Assembly (NCBI GenBank): GCA_963798775.1
Contig: CAWCUK010000004.1
Coordinates: forward strand, 620,001 to 684,000
DNA: 64,000 nucleotides
Direction of reading: 5' to 3'
Origin: CAWCUK01 sp963798775
GTDB lineage: Bacteria > Bacteroidota > Ignavibacteria > Ignavibacteriales > Ignavibacteriaceae
Under the pieces are notes generated by a model that saw only the letters and a program-made list of their open reading frames with translations, was not told the origin of the DNA and did no database searches. A program made the position numbers and the translations under genes. Positions 52,836 to 62,626 of the stretch are shown piece after piece (position 1 is the stretch's first letter; each line of letters opens with the position of its first letter).

Positions 52836-52875
52836 TGATATTGCTTAAGTAATAAGTTGTAAAATTAGTTCAAAG

Positions 52876-52904
52876 AAAGCCGCTTCTAAAAATGAGGCGG
52901 CTTT
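52876..52904 (-). terminator. terminator of the amidase/ispE operon
   Basis: AAAGCCGC/GCGGCTTT stem, 16 nt beyond the minus-strand amidase stop, with T-rich flank on that strand (CTTTCTTTG). It can work in both directions. Confidence 0.7.
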
Positions 52905-52919
52905 TCATCTTAATAATAA

Positions 52920-53498
52920 CTATTGCAGCCTCTTTTTTACTTCATTTTTTATATAACCGTTTTGGATATATTTATAAAGATTTTTACCCGGACAATCGGT
53001 TATTTTAGAATAATCTTTATGAGACGCGATTGAATCGGGAGAAATATCATATTTATCGCAGCAGTAAGCAACTAAATCAATAAGCGCGTTTAACTGTTTT
53101 TCTCCCATTTCCTGTACCTCAAAATTGCCGAGACATGAGATTAATAAATGTCCTTGCGGATCGTATTCGGTATTTGTTTCCCCGGTAGTAAAAACATTTC
53201 TGCCTTCGTAAATATCACCGTTCGGGCCGATAAGAAAATGGTATGGAATATCAACCCAATTTCTATCAGGGCCCATTCCCCAAACCTGGACATTTTTAAT
53301 ATGTTCGGCGGCATTTTGGTCGGCGGTAAATTTTGTGCCTTCATGATGAATCGTTATTCTAACAGGAACTTGAGCTTTAAAAGGACGCGGGGAATTTGCC
53401 TCCCAGCTTGAGCGGGGAAGTATTGTTACATCATTTGATGTTGAACAGCCGGCAAAAATTATAGCCGAAAGAAGAAGTAACAGTTTAATTTTTTTCAT
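52920..53498 (-). CDS. N-acetylmuramoyl-L-alanine amidase (amidase_2/PGRP-like) lipoprotein
   Basis: 192 residues. Lipobox IIFAGC (Cys18). The amidase_2 domain has zinc ligands in ITIHHEGT (His) and the C-terminal ASHKDYSKITDCPGKNL (His, Cys), plus YHFLIGPNGDIYEGRN. It cleaves the bond between MurNAc and L-Ala. Lipidation suggests it works at the outer or inner membrane face of the periplasm. It overlaps ispE by 14 nt. Confidence 0.92.
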   Translation of the reverse strand: MKKIKLLLLLSAIIFAGCSTSNDVTILPRSSWEANSPRPFKAQVPVRITIHHEGTKFTADQNAAEHIKNVQVWGMGPDRNWVDIPYHFLIGPNGDIYEGRNVFTTGETNTEYDPQGHLLISCLGNFEVQEMGEKQLNALIDLVAYCCDKYDISPDSIASHKDYSKITDCPGKNLYKYIQNGYIKNEVKKRLQ

Positions 53499-54324
53499 AA
53501 TGCAGATATGTAAAATATTGTTGATTGAATTTGATTTTAGCTTCTTCCGCAGAGATTTTATTGGGAAATATTCCGAATAAAGTTGAACCGCTTCCGGTCA
53601 TCAAAGCAAATGAAGCGCCTAAATTTAACAATTCTTTTTTAATATTCACTATTTCCGGGAAAGATTGGAAAACTTTTTCTTCAAAATCGTTAACTACTTT
53701 ATCTTGTAGAAAGGAAAAATCAGTTTGAGAAAAATTGGAAAGTTCCCTCAAAGAAAATTCCGGCTTTTGCGGCTTAATGTTTTCATAAGCCCATTTTGTA
53801 GAAATATGAATTCCGGGATTTACGATTAAAACCGGTCTATTAATAAGAAAATTTATCGCGGAAATTTTTTCTCCTCTTGATTCCGCAAAAGAGGGAACAG
53901 GATTAAGAAAGAAAGGAACATCGGAACCGAGTTTAAGAGCCAGAACTTTTAATTCATCATGGTTTAAATATAAATTAAAGATTTGGTTTAATGTTTTAAG
54001 AGTAGCGGCGGCGTCAGAACTTCCGCCTCCCATACCGGCCCCGATGGGAATATTTTTCTTAAGATGAATTTCTATTTTTAGTTCTCTGCCGCATTTTTCT
54101 TCGAGAAGAGTTTTTGCTTTTGTAACGAGATTATCTTTTTCATTGTTTAAGGCTTCGTTATCGGAATCAAATATAAATTTATCCGAAGCGGAAAAAGTTA
54201 AAACATCAAATAAATCAACCGGATAAAAAATAGTTTCAATATTATGAAATCCGTCGCTTCTTTTTTCAATTATGTTTAAACCAAAATTTATTTTGGCGGG
54301 AGTTTTAACTTGGAATGTATTCAT
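53485..54324 (-). CDS. ispE: 4-diphosphocytidyl-2-C-methyl-D-erythritol kinase
   Basis: 279 residues from ATG 54324. GHMP kinase of the MEP isoprenoid pathway. VKTPAKINFGLNI at the N-terminus, the ATP motif PIGAGMGGGSSDAAAT and the late MTGSGSTLFGIF are diagnostic. Its start overlaps the 3' end of the methyltransferase gene. The isoprenoid product feeds the polyprenyl synthase at 32025. Confidence 0.96.
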   Translation of the reverse strand: MNTFQVKTPAKINFGLNIIEKRSDGFHNIETIFYPVDLFDVLTFSASDKFIFDSDNEALNNEKDNLVTKAKTLLEEKCGRELKIEIHLKKNIPIGAGMGGGSSDAAATLKTLNQIFNLYLNHDELKVLALKLGSDVPFFLNPVPSFAESRGEKISAINFLINRPVLIVNPGIHISTKWAYENIKPQKPEFSLRELSNFSQTDFSFLQDKVVNDFEEKVFQSFPEIVNIKKELLNLGASFALMTGSGSTLFGIFPNKISAEEAKIKFNQQYFTYLHYEKN

Positions 54325-55198
54325 CAATTATTCTTTTTATTTCTTTAGTATGTTCGGGGGAAGAGCCGCAGCAAGAACCGATAAATGAAGGATTTATTTT
54401 CAAAAACGGTTTTATAGTTTCAATATATTCTTTGGGAGAAACTCCGCACTGAATATGTTCATCTTCAAAATTACCGCTGCCGCAGTTTAAGTATGCTCCC
54501 CAATTAAAATTAAAACTATTCGCTTCAATTAGTTTTGCAAAAGTTCCGGGCATTACACAATTTATTCCGATTGCCAGAGGATTATAATCTTGAATAAATT
54601 TAATAACCTCTTCTATGCTTTCGCCGGAAAGAATATTTAGAGATTCATCAACAAACAAACTAATTATGTACGGAATATTTTCAGAAGAGCAGAATCGGCA
54701 GATAATTTCTATTTCATCAAAATGGCTTTGTGTTTCATTTAAGATGAAATCACAGCCGTAATTCATAAGTAATTCAATATGTTTACGATGATTTTCCTCA
54801 AGAGATTTTACGCTTAAACTTCTTTCTTTTTTGTAGCAATCTTCTGCCGGCGCGTTTGATCCGGCTACAAAAACGGGAAGATTTCCTGCTGATTGCACGG
54901 TGATTTCTACAGCGGATTTTACAAACTCATTTAGAGAAACATCTAAACCGGAATATTTTAAAGCTTCCGGGTTCGTGCGGAAAGTATTAGTTGTAATAAT
55001 ATCCGCTCCCGCTAAAATATATTCTTTATGAATTTCATAAACAGTTTCCGGCTGTTCTAAATTAGCTTTAGACATCCATAATGCTCCGCTTGCTTCAATT
55101 CCTTTCTGCTGAAGCAAACTTCCCATGGCGCCATCCAAAATCAGCGGACGATTAATTCTTCTTGCCAAACTGAAAATATTTACTCTCCCGTTAAGCAT
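54305..55198 (-). CDS. homocysteine S-methyltransferase family protein
   Basis: 297 residues, TIM barrel. LDGAMGSLLQQKG, ITTNTFRTNPEAL, and the zinc-binding cysteines in GINCVMPG and GSCCGSSPEHTKEI are family signatures. It may be a MmuM-like S-methylmethionine:homocysteine methyltransferase or a stand-alone homocysteine-binding module. The methyl donor is unclear. It overlaps both neighbours (GT9 by 8 nt, ispE by 20 nt). Confidence 0.9.
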   Translation of the reverse strand: MLNGRVNIFSLARRINRPLILDGAMGSLLQQKGIEASGALWMSKANLEQPETVYEIHKEYILAGADIITTNTFRTNPEALKYSGLDVSLNEFVKSAVEITVQSAGNLPVFVAGSNAPAEDCYKKERSLSVKSLEENHRKHIELLMNYGCDFILNETQSHFDEIEIICRFCSSENIPYIISLFVDESLNILSGESIEEVIKFIQDYNPLAIGINCVMPGTFAKLIEANSFNFNWGAYLNCGSGNFEDEHIQCGVSPKEYIETIKPFLKINPSFIGSCCGSSPEHTKEIKRIIDEYIPS

Positions 55199-56333
55199 CT
55201 TTTAATTCTTTATGCTTGCCGTAATAAATATTTACTTCATTTATCATTCGGTCTAAATCTATTTTCTGAATGCATTCTAAATTATAAGGACAAACTTTTT
55301 TCCAGCAGGGAGAGCAGAAAAGATCTTCTGAATAAAGTTTTATACCTCGCCCGTAAAGTTCAATTTCCGTCCAGCAGCTTAAACCAAACCACGCGATAAC
55401 AAATTTTTTGAGAGCAATTGCCAAATGCATTCCGAATGAATCTCCCGTAATAACAACATCAGCAACACTTTCATAACAAGCGCCTTTACGAATTCCGCCG
55501 GTAGTTGGAGTATTAATTATTTTTCCTTCAAAGTGGGAATAAATTTCTTCGTTTCTTAAATGTATCTTCCGGACCGCCGAGTAAAATAATTTTATATTTA
55601 TTCTCGGCTAATAAGTTTTTCTATTAAATAAACATGCTGTTCAATCGTCATTTTTTTGTTCGGATAAAGATTTGAACAGCCGGTATTAAAACCAACCACA
55701 ACATCGGTATCATAAATTCCCACTGATTTTTTATAATCGGCGATAAACTGTTTTTCTTCGTCTGTAAAATTAAAAGTATAATCATCATGCTGATAATCGA
55801 GCTCAAAAGTTTCGGCTAAATATTCTTGTCCGGTTTTAGTATTAACTTTAAACTTAAAATGATCGTCCATTCCAAGTTTATAATTATAATAAGCGCCTTC
55901 GTTAACCGGAATAATTTTCCCTTCGTCGTTTAACCCGAAACCAAGTTTATGTTCCGCTTTAACTGAATTTAAAACAGCGCACGACCGCTGGGATTTATCT
56001 ACATTCATTACATAATCAAACTTCATTTCATTTAAGAATAGAAATTGATTCGGCGTCGTATGAAAAAATTTTATAAATATATTGATTATTCTGTAAAAGG
56101 GGAGCGGCAATTTTCAATGTAAGCCAGTAAATTGTTGATTCGGGGAATTTCCTTTTTAACCCGGGAAGCTGAGCGGTTGTCATTAAAACATCACCCATAG
56201 CGTCAAGATTAATAATTAAAATTTTCTTTCCCATGGGAATATTATCTTTACATCCGTCTTCCCAGCAATTATGATCGGGAAAGCAAGGTTTATAGCCGGT
56301 AAATCTTTTACATGAAGGAACTTCTTTAAGCAT
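55191..56333 (-). pseudogene. GT9 heptosyltransferase-like glycosyltransferase (about three frameshifts)
   Basis: The pieces in order read GKKILIINLDAMGDVLMTTA with QLPGLKRKFPES (family N-terminus), FLNEMKFDYVMNVDKSQRSC, VVVGFNTGCSNLYPNKKMTI, YKIILLGGPED, then in another frame NEEIYSHFEGKIINTPTTGG, and ESVADVVITGDSFGMHLAIA with LKKFVIAWFG (acceptor/donor C-domain) and a Cys-rich tail LFCSPCWKKVCPYN. Breaks lie near 56045, 55600 and 55555. No conserved block is missing, so a functional gene with assembly errors is as likely as decay. The Cys-rich C-terminus resembles that of the intact GT9 at 57584. Confidence 0.82.
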
Positions 56334-56479
56334 ATATTTTCTTTTGAGATTTATAAATTCTTTAAATGATAAATTATTTGAATTGGTATATTAAAACTGT
56401 TTTAATAACTTTGAAACCTAAAATATAAACCTCAAATATAATAAAAGATACAAATCGATAATAGGAACAAAATTTTTAA

Positions 56480-57577
56480 TGAAGTATAAGATTTTCCAGT
56501 TTAGTTTCGGCGACGGATACGCGGGAAGCGCGAAAATAGCTATTTTAAGTTCTGAGTTGTTAAGCAAAAAAAGGGCACGATGTAATTTTATTTTCATCTA
56601 AAAATTCACTCACCGAAAAACGCGCAAAAGAAAAAGGATTAAATGTTATAGCTTTAGATGATAAGCAGGAATTCAAAATTTATTAAATGAAGTTATTCCC
56701 GTTTTCGAAAAAGAAAATCCTCAGTTTGTAATTTCTCATCATTCACTCGATAGAAAAGTTGGGTTTAAGTTAAAAACGAAATACAAAAAGAAATTTTTTA
56801 ACATCGGCTACAGGCATAACATTACAAAGAGTTTCCCGATTGTAGGGCCTTTCCTTATATAATTTATATTACGATTATTTAATCGCATGCAGCCGTGGAG
56901 TAGGGAAGAGTTTGACTTCTTCCGGAATTAGAGAAAAGAAAGTTAAAGTAATTTATAACGGAATTGATGTTCCCGAAAATTTAGATTCAATTTCCGGCGA
57001 AACTGTTAGAGAAAAATTTAACTTAAACGGTAAAATTGTTTTGGGCTTTCAACCTGGTTTCATAAAGAGCGTAAAGGTTTTGATATTTTATTTAAAGCGT
57101 TTTCCGGCTTGACGATAAGTATTATACTTTTTATTGTAGGAATACCGGAGCATGACCAAGCCGAAAGTTTTTGCTTACGCTTCCGAATTTGGAATAGAAA
57201 AAGAGAAAATAATAATGCCCGGTTATGTAGATAATATTTGGGAGCATTATAAAGCTATGGATATTTTTCTGCTGCCGTCACGTTCGGAAGGTTTTTCACT
57301 CGCGCTTCTTGAAGCCGCCGCTTCCAATTTGCCTATCATCGCTTCCAACATTCCCGGTTCTAATGAATTTATTAAAAACGGCGTGAACGGAATTTTATTT
57401 AACACAGATAAACCGGAAGATCTTTCTACGGGAATAAATCTTTTATCATCTGATGAAAAAATGTCCGGTACTTTTTCACGAAACGCGCGTTCTTTAGTGA
57501 TGAATAATTATTTGATCGAACATTACGCGGATAATCTTGAAAAGTTTTTAACTGAGATTTATAACAAGAGGAAGTAA
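56480..57577 (+). pseudogene. GT4 glycosyltransferase (several frameshifts)
   Basis: The pieces in order read MKYKIFQFSFGDGYAGSAKI, HDVILFSSKNSLTEKRAKEK with GLNVIALDD, LLNEVIPVFEKENPQFVISH, SSGIREKKVKVIYNGIDVPE, and the intact donor-binding end DIFLLPSRSEGFSLALLEAA (E-x7-E motif) with NGVNGILFNTDKPEDL. Breaks occur near 56565, 56690, 56860, 57050 and 57145. It is a GT-B family 4 enzyme of LPS or capsule assembly. The break density is the highest in the window. Confidence 0.78.
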
Positions 57578-57583
57578 AAGAAG

Positions 57584-58615
57584 TTAGCTGATACTGCTCA
57601 GAATATCCTTGCCGATTTTTTCAACCTTTTCCATTACTTTTTCAACCGGAAGTTGGAGCATACATTCGTGGTTAAAAGGGCATTCCAATTTGTTGCAGAT
57701 AATGCAGAAAAGATCGTCTTTAATTACATAATCGGAGTGAGGTGAATAAGGGCCATGTGCTTCAGGATTTGTCGGGCCGAAAATTCCCAAAGTCGGTTTT
57801 CCCAATGCCGCGGAAATATGCATCGGGCCGGAATCGTTTGCCAGAATTAAATCACAATGTTTTATTAACGCCGCCATTTTTGTTAAAGGAGTATCGGGAG
57901 CAAGCACCGCGTTTTCTTTAAGTTTCTCTTTAATAAAAGTAGCGTCCGCCTCATCTCCCGGCCCCCAAAGAACTAATATTTTCGCGTTATATTTTTCCTT
58001 TATACTTTCACAGATTTCCACCCATTTAATTGCGTCGCATCTTTTGGAAGCCCAGCCGCCGGCGGGAATTATTCCTACAATCTTTTCATCTTTTTCAAAA
58101 TTATTCATAATAAAACTTAGGGCGAATTCATTATCTAGTTCAGAAACAAAATAATAAACTTTCTTGGTAAGGATAGGAACTTTAAGCGGCTTTAATAATT
58201 CTAAATTATGCTCGGCAGAATGATGCGCGCCCCGTTCGGATGTAGCCAAAATATTATAAGCGTATTTTCTTCCTCTATAAGCAAAACCGGCGCGATATTT
58301 TACTCCCGATAAAAATGTAATTTGCGCGCTTCTCGGGTTTGACCATAAATCAATTACCAAATCATATTTTTCTTTTCTTATCCGCCAGGCGACTTTAAGA
58401 GGGAATTCGGTTTTTCCCATAGTTAATACTTTATTTACCAAAGGGTTATTTTCAACAGCGGATTTCGCGAAACCTTCAGTTAAATAATCTATTTTGGCTT
58501 CGGTAAAATACGCTACAAGATTTTCTAGAATAATTGTAGAAAGGACAATATCCCCAATACCGCGAGGTTTTATACATAATATCTTTTTAATTCTATTTGG
58601 TTCAAATTTTATCAT
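57584..58615 (-). CDS. GT9 heptosyltransferase-like glycosyltransferase
   Basis: 343 residues, intact. KILCIKPRGIGDIVLSTIIL at the N-terminus, GIIPAGGWASKRCDAIKW mid-protein, and LILANDSGPMHISAALGKPT with LGIFGPTNPEAHGPY in the donor domain define GT9 (WaaC/WaaF type), which adds heptose to the LPS inner core. The C-terminal cluster CIICNKLECPFNHEC is unusual for E. coli WaaF but is shared with the broken GT9 upstream. It lies 15 nt after polA. Confidence 0.92.
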   Translation of the reverse strand: MIKFEPNRIKKILCIKPRGIGDIVLSTIILENLVAYFTEAKIDYLTEGFAKSAVENNPLVNKVLTMGKTEFPLKVAWRIRKEKYDLVIDLWSNPRSAQITFLSGVKYRAGFAYRGRKYAYNILATSERGAHHSAEHNLELLKPLKVPILTKKVYYFVSELDNEFALSFIMNNFEKDEKIVGIIPAGGWASKRCDAIKWVEICESIKEKYNAKILVLWGPGDEADATFIKEKLKENAVLAPDTPLTKMAALIKHCDLILANDSGPMHISAALGKPTLGIFGPTNPEAHGPYSPHSDYVIKDDLFCIICNKLECPFNHECMLQLPVEKVMEKVEKIGKDILSSIS

Positions 58616-58630
58616 TAGTTCGATTTCTAT

Positions 58631-61399
58631 TTAATGGGCATCAAGCCAATTTTTGCCGATCCCGGTTTCTACTAAAATCGGTACATCCAGCGGAAGCGCT
58701 TTTTCCATCATTTCTTTAATTAAAGGACGAAGTTCGTCAATTTCATCTTTATGAGCGTCGAATAAAAGTTCATCGTGTACTTGTAGAACCATTTTTGTTT
58801 TGGTTTTTCTTCTCTCTAATTCTTTATGAATATTGATCATCGCGAGCTTTATCATATCGGCGGCGGTGCCTTGAATCGGCATGTTTATGGCTACACGCTC
58901 TTCAAACTGCCTTACAACTCTGTTGCTGCTGTTTATGTTTTTTAAATATCTTCTTCTTCCCAGCAAAGTTTCCGCGTAGCCTTTTTCACGAGCGTGAAGA
59001 ATGCTTTCATCCATAAAGAATTTAACTTTTTTGAATGTATTAAAATACGTATCAATAATTTCTTTTGCGTGAGTTTGAGTCACGCCGAGCCTGGTTTTCA
59101 AACCAAACGGGCCGATACCGTAAAGAATTCCGAAATTAACTTCTTTAGCTTTTCTCCTCATATCGGCGTTAACTTCTTCCGGGGGAACCATGAAGACAAG
59201 CGCGGCGGTACTTTTATGAATATCCTCGCCGTTTTTAAAAGCTTTCTGCAAAGCCTCATCACCGCAAATAGCCGCCATTATTCTAAGTTCAATCTGGCTG
59301 TAATCGGCGCTTAATATCACATGATCTTTATCTCGCGGGACAAAAGCTTTCCTTATTTCTTTTCCCATTTCAGTTCTTATGGGAATGTTTTGAAGATTTG
59401 GATCATTGCTTGAAAGTCTTCCGGTTGAAGCCGCTGTTTGATTAAAGCTGGTGTGAATTCTTCCCGTCGCGGGTTCAATTAAATTTGGAAGTGAATCGGC
59501 GTAAGTTGATTTTAATTTTGAAACCTGCCGGTAATCAATTAGAAGTTCAATGATTTCATGTTCTCCTTTTAACGCTTCTAATGATCTGGCGTCTGTAGAA
59601 AAACCGGTTTTTGTTTTCTTGCCCGTTTTTAATCCAAGCTGGTCGAACAAAATTTCCTGAAGCTGTTTCGGAGAATTTATATTAAACTCGTTTCCGCAGC
59701 AATCATAAATTTTAGAAGTGTAATTATCTAACAAAATCTCCAAATCTTTACTGAAAGAATTAAGCGCGTCTTTATCAACGTTTATTCCTTCACGCTCCAT
59801 ATCTTCTAAAACCGGGACTAAAGGAAACTCGACTTCGTAGGCCAATTTTTGCAATTCATTATTTTCTAACTCTTTATCGAGAACTTCATAAAGCTTATAA
59901 GTTACGTCGGCGTCTTCGCAAGAATAGCAAGAAAGGGAATTAAGTTCGGCTTCAAATATTTTACTTGGATCTTTTTTATTACCAATTAATTCTGAAAGGG
60001 GAATAGGTTTATAATGAAGATATTTCTGAGAAAGCTCATCCATGCCGTGTTTTTGGTCGGGATCTAAAACATAACTCGCAAGCATTGTATCGAAGTAGAA
60101 ATTCTTAACATCAATTCCCTGGCTTCTTAAAACAGCAATATCAAATTTAGCGTTTTGGCAGACTTTCTTTATCTTATCATTTTCAAAAACCGGTTTGAAG
60201 ATTCTGACAAACTCATCCAGTTCTAATCTTGCTTCTTTCGGTTCGTCGAATAATCCAGAAGCTTGAGGAAAAGGATTTATCGCCACAAAATAACCTTCAT
60301 TAGGTTTTGCCGAAAAAGACGCTCCCGCTAACTTTAACTGGAAGCAGTTTAATCCGTCGGTTTCCGTATCGAAAACAAATAATTCTTGTTTGGTTAGATA
60401 TTCAGCAAGTTTTTCGGCGTCTTCAATATCGGTTACCAAAGTATAAGTTACTTTTGTTTCGTCATACTGCGAAAGCTGGTTTTCTATTTCGGCTTCCAAT
60501 TTAGCTTCTTCATGCTGGCCTGTATCGTAAATTTTTAAAAGCCGGCTGTACAGGGTTTTAAATTCAAGATCGACGAAAATATCGCGTAAAATATCGTAAT
60601 TAGGTTTTTCAAACTTCGCCGCTTCAAAATCAAACTCCAATGGAACTTCGCAATGAATAGTGGCGAGTTCTTTAGAAATAATAGCGTTTTCTTTTCCTTC
60701 GATTAATTTTCTTTTCAGCGCGGGTTTTTCAATTTCCTCGATATGTTCATAAATTCCCTCAACGCTTCCGTATTTTTGAATTAAAGGAATCGCGCCTTTG
60801 GGGCCAATACCCGCAACACCCGGAATATCATCCGATTTATCACCGATTAAAGCGAGATAATCGATCATTTGCTTCGGCTCAAAACCAAATTCTTCTTTAA
60901 CTTTCTGTACATCGTACATTTGAATTTCGTCAGCTGTTTTACCGGGACGAACAATTTTTACTTTTTCCGTTACAAGCTGGTTAAAATCTTTATCGGGAGT
61001 AAATACATACGATTCCAATCCGTATTCCTCAGCTTTGCAGACTGCGGTTCCAATAATATCATCGGCTTCATATTTGGGGAGAATGTATAACGGGATATTC
61101 ATTCCTTCAATAATATCTTTAATTCTTTGTATCTGGGGAATCATATCGTCAGGCATTTCCGCCCGGGAAGATTTATAATTCTCAAATTTATCGTGCCGGA
61201 AAGTTTTTTCTTTAGAATCAAAAGCGACAGCGAGGTAGTTAGGTTTATGGTCTTCCAAAATTTTAAACAATTGATTAAGAAATCCGAATACAGCCGAAGT
61301 CGGTTCGCCTTTTGAAGAAACTAAAGGTCGGTTGATAAACGCGAAATAAGCTTTATAGGCTAGAGCCATAGCGTCAACAATTACAAATTTTTTGCTCAT
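58631..61399 (-). CDS. polA: DNA polymerase I
   Basis: 922 residues, full length with three active domains. The 5' nuclease (about 1-290) has EADDIIGTA and LALIGDKSDDIPGVAGIGP. The 3'-5' exonuclease is complete: DTETDG (Asp, Glu), NAKFDIAVL (Asp) and YSCEDADVTYKL (Tyr, Asp), so proofreading should work. In the polymerase domain motif A is LSADYSQIELR, motif B RRKAKEVNFGILYG (Phe at the dideoxy-discriminating position, as in E. coli) and motif C QVHDELLF. It functions in repair and Okazaki-fragment processing. Confidence 0.97.
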   Translation of the reverse strand: MSKKFVIVDAMALAYKAYFAFINRPLVSSKGEPTSAVFGFLNQLFKILEDHKPNYLAVAFDSKEKTFRHDKFENYKSSRAEMPDDMIPQIQRIKDIIEGMNIPLYILPKYEADDIIGTAVCKAEEYGLESYVFTPDKDFNQLVTEKVKIVRPGKTADEIQMYDVQKVKEEFGFEPKQMIDYLALIGDKSDDIPGVAGIGPKGAIPLIQKYGSVEGIYEHIEEIEKPALKRKLIEGKENAIISKELATIHCEVPLEFDFEAAKFEKPNYDILRDIFVDLEFKTLYSRLLKIYDTGQHEEAKLEAEIENQLSQYDETKVTYTLVTDIEDAEKLAEYLTKQELFVFDTETDGLNCFQLKLAGASFSAKPNEGYFVAINPFPQASGLFDEPKEARLELDEFVRIFKPVFENDKIKKVCQNAKFDIAVLRSQGIDVKNFYFDTMLASYVLDPDQKHGMDELSQKYLHYKPIPLSELIGNKKDPSKIFEAELNSLSCYSCEDADVTYKLYEVLDKELENNELQKLAYEVEFPLVPVLEDMEREGINVDKDALNSFSKDLEILLDNYTSKIYDCCGNEFNINSPKQLQEILFDQLGLKTGKKTKTGFSTDARSLEALKGEHEIIELLIDYRQVSKLKSTYADSLPNLIEPATGRIHTSFNQTAASTGRLSSNDPNLQNIPIRTEMGKEIRKAFVPRDKDHVILSADYSQIELRIMAAICGDEALQKAFKNGEDIHKSTAALVFMVPPEEVNADMRRKAKEVNFGILYGIGPFGLKTRLGVTQTHAKEIIDTYFNTFKKVKFFMDESILHAREKGYAETLLGRRRYLKNINSSNRVVRQFEERVAINMPIQGTAADMIKLAMINIHKELERRKTKTKMVLQVHDELLFDAHKDEIDELRPLIKEMMEKALPLDVPILVETGIGKNWLDAH

Positions 61400-61705
61400 T
61401 GTATCCTGTTTTTATAAGTATAATTTGAATGATTTTATAGATAATAATTTATGATATTTTAATTCAAGGGGAAAGTTATTCTCAGTAAAGAAAGATTTTA
61501 AATAATAAATTTTGGCAAAGATAACGTAATAAGGAACAGTTTCAAAAAAAATAATAACATCAAATAAGGATAAGATTTATATTTATTTGATAAACGGTTT
61601 GGGTTTATTAAAAATTTCCGGTAAATAAAGGCGCTGATTATTATAATTCTGTTATTAAAGATTTAAACTTGTATTCCTTAATATTCAAATTTATTTGCGC
61701 TTTAT
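61400..61705. other. 306-base divergent spacer between polA and the CPBP gene
   Basis: Very AT-rich, with no open frame and no hairpin of note. It must contain the polA promoter on the minus strand and that of the CPBP gene on the plus strand, but I cannot place them. Confidence 0.5.
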
Positions 61706-62524
61706 ATGAAGTTATTCAGAAAAAATCCAATAGTATCTTTTATAATTTTAACCTTTGTTTTATCATACTTACTTGGCATGCCTGTTAATTTTTTCCTTTC
61801 AGCCGTGCTTCCCAAAAGCGCTGGAGTTATTAAGAATTATTTGCCGAGAATTCTTATTGTGTTTAGTCCCGCTGTTTCGGCAATTATTATATCTTCTTCT
61901 ATAAACGGGAAAGAGGGCGTATTAAATTTAATATCATTATTAAAACCTAAGAAGAAGCAATTATGGCTGATATTCATCCTTCCGTTTGCGGGACTAATAA
62001 TAACTATTATATCATTTGTTTCTATAGGTTATAATGTAGGTGTTTTTTATAAAATAATTCGTGAACATTTCGGCTTATTACTACTTCACTTTATTTTACA
62101 GTTCGCGTTAGTTGGAATCGGTGAGGAAATAGGCTGGCGGGGATGGCTTCTGCCGCAATTAACCAAATTAAAATCACTCTGGCTTTCAACTTTAATTGTC
62201 TTTTTGGTTTGGGCGTTATGGCATTTCCCGGTTTTTCTGATTAACGTAAAAATTACAGCCGCGCATTTAATAATGCTTTATTCTTTATCTGTTTTGTTCT
62301 CATTTCTATTGTATAAAGTTAAAGAGAATATTTTCATTATTGCGGCTGTTCACGCGTCGGTTAATTTCCCTTTGTTCTTTTTAGAAAACAGCGGAATACA
62401 AATTTTGAATAAAGCATCTTTTCTTAACGCCTGGTTAATAATAAGTTTTATTTATTTAATTCTTTCTTTTGTTGTAATAGTGATGTATCCGGGATTGTGG
62501 TTTAAAAAAGTAAAACTTTTATAA
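61706..62524 (+). CDS. CPBP-family intramembrane glutamic endopeptidase (Abi/CaaX-like)
   Basis: 272 residues, about eight hydrophobic helices. The three motifs of the family are visible: GIGEEIGWRGWLLPQL (EE-x3-R), LWHFPVFLI (F/H motif) and IIAAVHASVNFPLFF (H-x3-N). The family includes Rce1-like prenyl proteases and bacteriocin-immunity proteins. No CaaX protein or bacteriocin gene is nearby, so the substrate is unknown. Confidence 0.9.
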   Translation: MKLFRKNPIVSFIILTFVLSYLLGMPVNFFLSAVLPKSAGVIKNYLPRILIVFSPAVSAIIISSSINGKEGVLNLISLLKPKKKQLWLIFILPFAGLIITIISFVSIGYNVGVFYKIIREHFGLLLLHFILQFALVGIGEEIGWRGWLLPQLTKLKSLWLSTLIVFLVWALWHFPVFLINVKITAAHLIMLYSLSVLFSFLLYKVKENIFIIAAVHASVNFPLFFLENSGIQILNKASFLNAWLIISFIYLILSFVVIVMYPGLWFKKVKLL

Positions 62525-62526
62525 TC

Positions 62527-62626
62527 CGGTAGGGAAGGTATTTTTGTAAAACAGAATGCAAAAATCTTTTTTACTTTAGTAGGGATGGAATCTTTGAAGA
62601 ATTAATTCAAAAAAAGTGGGAAAATA
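62527..62626. repeat. degenerate REP-like repeats upstream of the transposase
   Basis: CCGGTAGGGAAGG and GTAGGGATGGAATCTTTG are eroded copies of the CCCGTAGGGATGAAATCTTT phrase that recurs downstream of the transposase (63089-64000). The transposase gene is thus flanked by related repeats on both sides. Confidence 0.6.

Larger units (their letters stand above)
52159..52840 (+). mobile_element. integron-type gene cassette 2 (HigB remnant / HigA)
   Basis: It starts TTATACGTG after G 52158. The exact complement CACGTATAAC occurs at 52757-52766, 24 nt after the antitoxin stop. That repeats the boundary rule seen in cassette 1 with a different sequence, which argues strongly for site-specific cassette structure rather than a dispersed repeat. 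The right end of this last attC is not sharp, and no further cassette follows. Confidence 0.65.
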
